Assembly (NCBI GenBank): GCA_963821275.1
Contig: CAWGDF010000013.1
Span: 306,472 to 370,471 of the forward strand
From: JACVRW01 sp963821275
GTDB lineage: Bacteria > Actinomycetota > Thermoleophilia > Solirubrobacterales > Thermoleophilaceae
Direction: 5' to 3'
DNA length: 64,000 nt
Part shown: piece after piece, positions 63,783 through 64,000 of the stretch
Numbering within the stretch: position 1 is the stretch's first letter
Layout of the letters: the number at the start of each line of letters is the position of its first letter
Made by a program: the position numbers and the translations under genes
Notes under the pieces: model-generated
What the model saw: only the letters and a program-made list of their open reading frames with translations
Database searches by the model: none
What the model was told of the DNA's origin: nothing

Positions 63783-63857
63783 CTACCGGTTGTACAGGTA
63801 GAGGGTGACCTCGGTGCAGAGATCGATGATCTCGAACTCAGGCTTGATCCACTTCAT
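63783..63857 (-). CDS. pqqA: PqqA precursor peptide
   Basis: 24 residues starting MKWIKPEFEIIDLCTEVTLY. The conserved E16-x3-Y20 pair (EVTLY) is the Glu-Tyr that PqqE joins and that becomes PQQ. GGGAGG eight or so bases before the ATG is a strong ribosome site, as needed for a short precursor. It heads the operon, 42 bases before pqqB. Cys14 is at the position often Cys or Met in relatives. Confidence 0.95.
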   Translation of the reverse strand: MKWIKPEFEIIDLCTEVTLYLYNR

Positions 63858-63890
63858 ACGCCGCCTCCCTCTCGGGTACAAGAGCGCCGT

Positions 63891-63896
63891 ACTCTA
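63891..63896 (-). promoter_or_regulatory. Possible -10 box of the pqq operon
   Basis: Minus strand TAGAGT, 33 bases before the pqqA ATG, agreeing with the TAGNNT form seen elsewhere. I see no convincing -35 box and no recurrent motif. The bases from 63897 to the window end show no gene. Confidence 0.35.
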
Positions 63897-64000
63897 TCGA
63901 ACGCTTGCAGCACCGGAGTTGTCGCCGCCAACGCAGTCGGGACCGGCGTCAGAGACGCCTCAATATCCCGACCTATACGGCCGCTCCAACGCGGAACGGA

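Noticed and set aside
1..64000. CRISPR arrays, tRNA or rRNA genes, phage clusters, riboswitches
   Set aside because: I looked for regular direct repeats, cloverleaf-like stretches, phage structural genes and known leader motifs and found none that I could support by eye.

Overview
The window is GC-rich, densely coded DNA from an actinobacterium, most probably of the Thermoleophilia/Solirubrobacterales kind. That placement is an inference. It rests on codon use, on -10 boxes of TAGNNT type, on several apparently leaderless genes, and on families common in that group: DUF6325 plus SHOCT proteins, a DUF7144-like membrane protein, a deazaflavin-type nitroreductase, a two-domain universal stress protein and cytochrome bd genes in cydABDC order. 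I saw no tRNA, rRNA, CRISPR array, prophage or plasmid origin. The only mobile DNA is a decayed transposase and a second remnant of the same element.

Layout. 1-24.5 kb is mixed housekeeping and regulation: the end of a Fur-family gene, an MMPL exporter, a ZnuA-like lipoprotein and a TauE-type permease divergent around a Fur/Zur-like box, a persulfide-dioxygenase/rhodanese protein, nucleotidase, antiporter, phosphatases and a FUSC protein. A signalling block follows (NarL regulator and divergent histidine kinase, a lone receiver, a MalT-like LuxR ATPase coupled to a SHOCT membrane protein), then a glutamine amidotransferase, small membrane proteins and a cyclase. 24.7-39.6 kb is one co-directional run of mostly overlapping genes: zwf, GH15, GMC dehydrogenase, NDH-2, cydA, cydB, cydD, cydC, aldose 1-epimerase and a holin/phosphodiesterase fusion. 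It reads as a sugar-oxidation module joined to a quinol oxidase. 39.7-47.8 kb holds fmdA-fmdB, a YrhK-like gene with glutamate decarboxylase, pgi, stress proteins and a nitroreductase. 47.8-49.1 kb is a transposon graveyard. 49.2-60.8 kb holds ppc, a PfpI-MarR-DUF1275 unit with a strong operator, and a second complete cydABDC set. 60.75-63.86 kb is a complete pqqABCDE operon on the minus strand.

Regulation. A 19-bp near-palindrome, TCATCCGATTCGGGTGATG in consensus, recurs at six intergenic sites. In five of them its first base lies 38-40 bases from a -10 box in front of a gene (DUF6325 protein, lone receiver, DUF7144 protein, zwf, YrhK-gad). The sixth, in front of the cyclase, is read in the opposite sense. 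The motif centre falls near -42, the position of a class II activator site. This is the main candidate for an undescribed system: a regulon joining two-component signalling, carbon oxidation through cytochrome bd, and glutamate decarboxylation.

Sequence quality. About a dozen genes carry frameshifts, densest at 24.7-47.4 kb. Almost all are repaired by deleting one or two bases, and the repaired lengths match the families. I treat them as insertion errors in the sequence, not as pseudogenes. Starts and ends given for those genes span the whole repaired gene.
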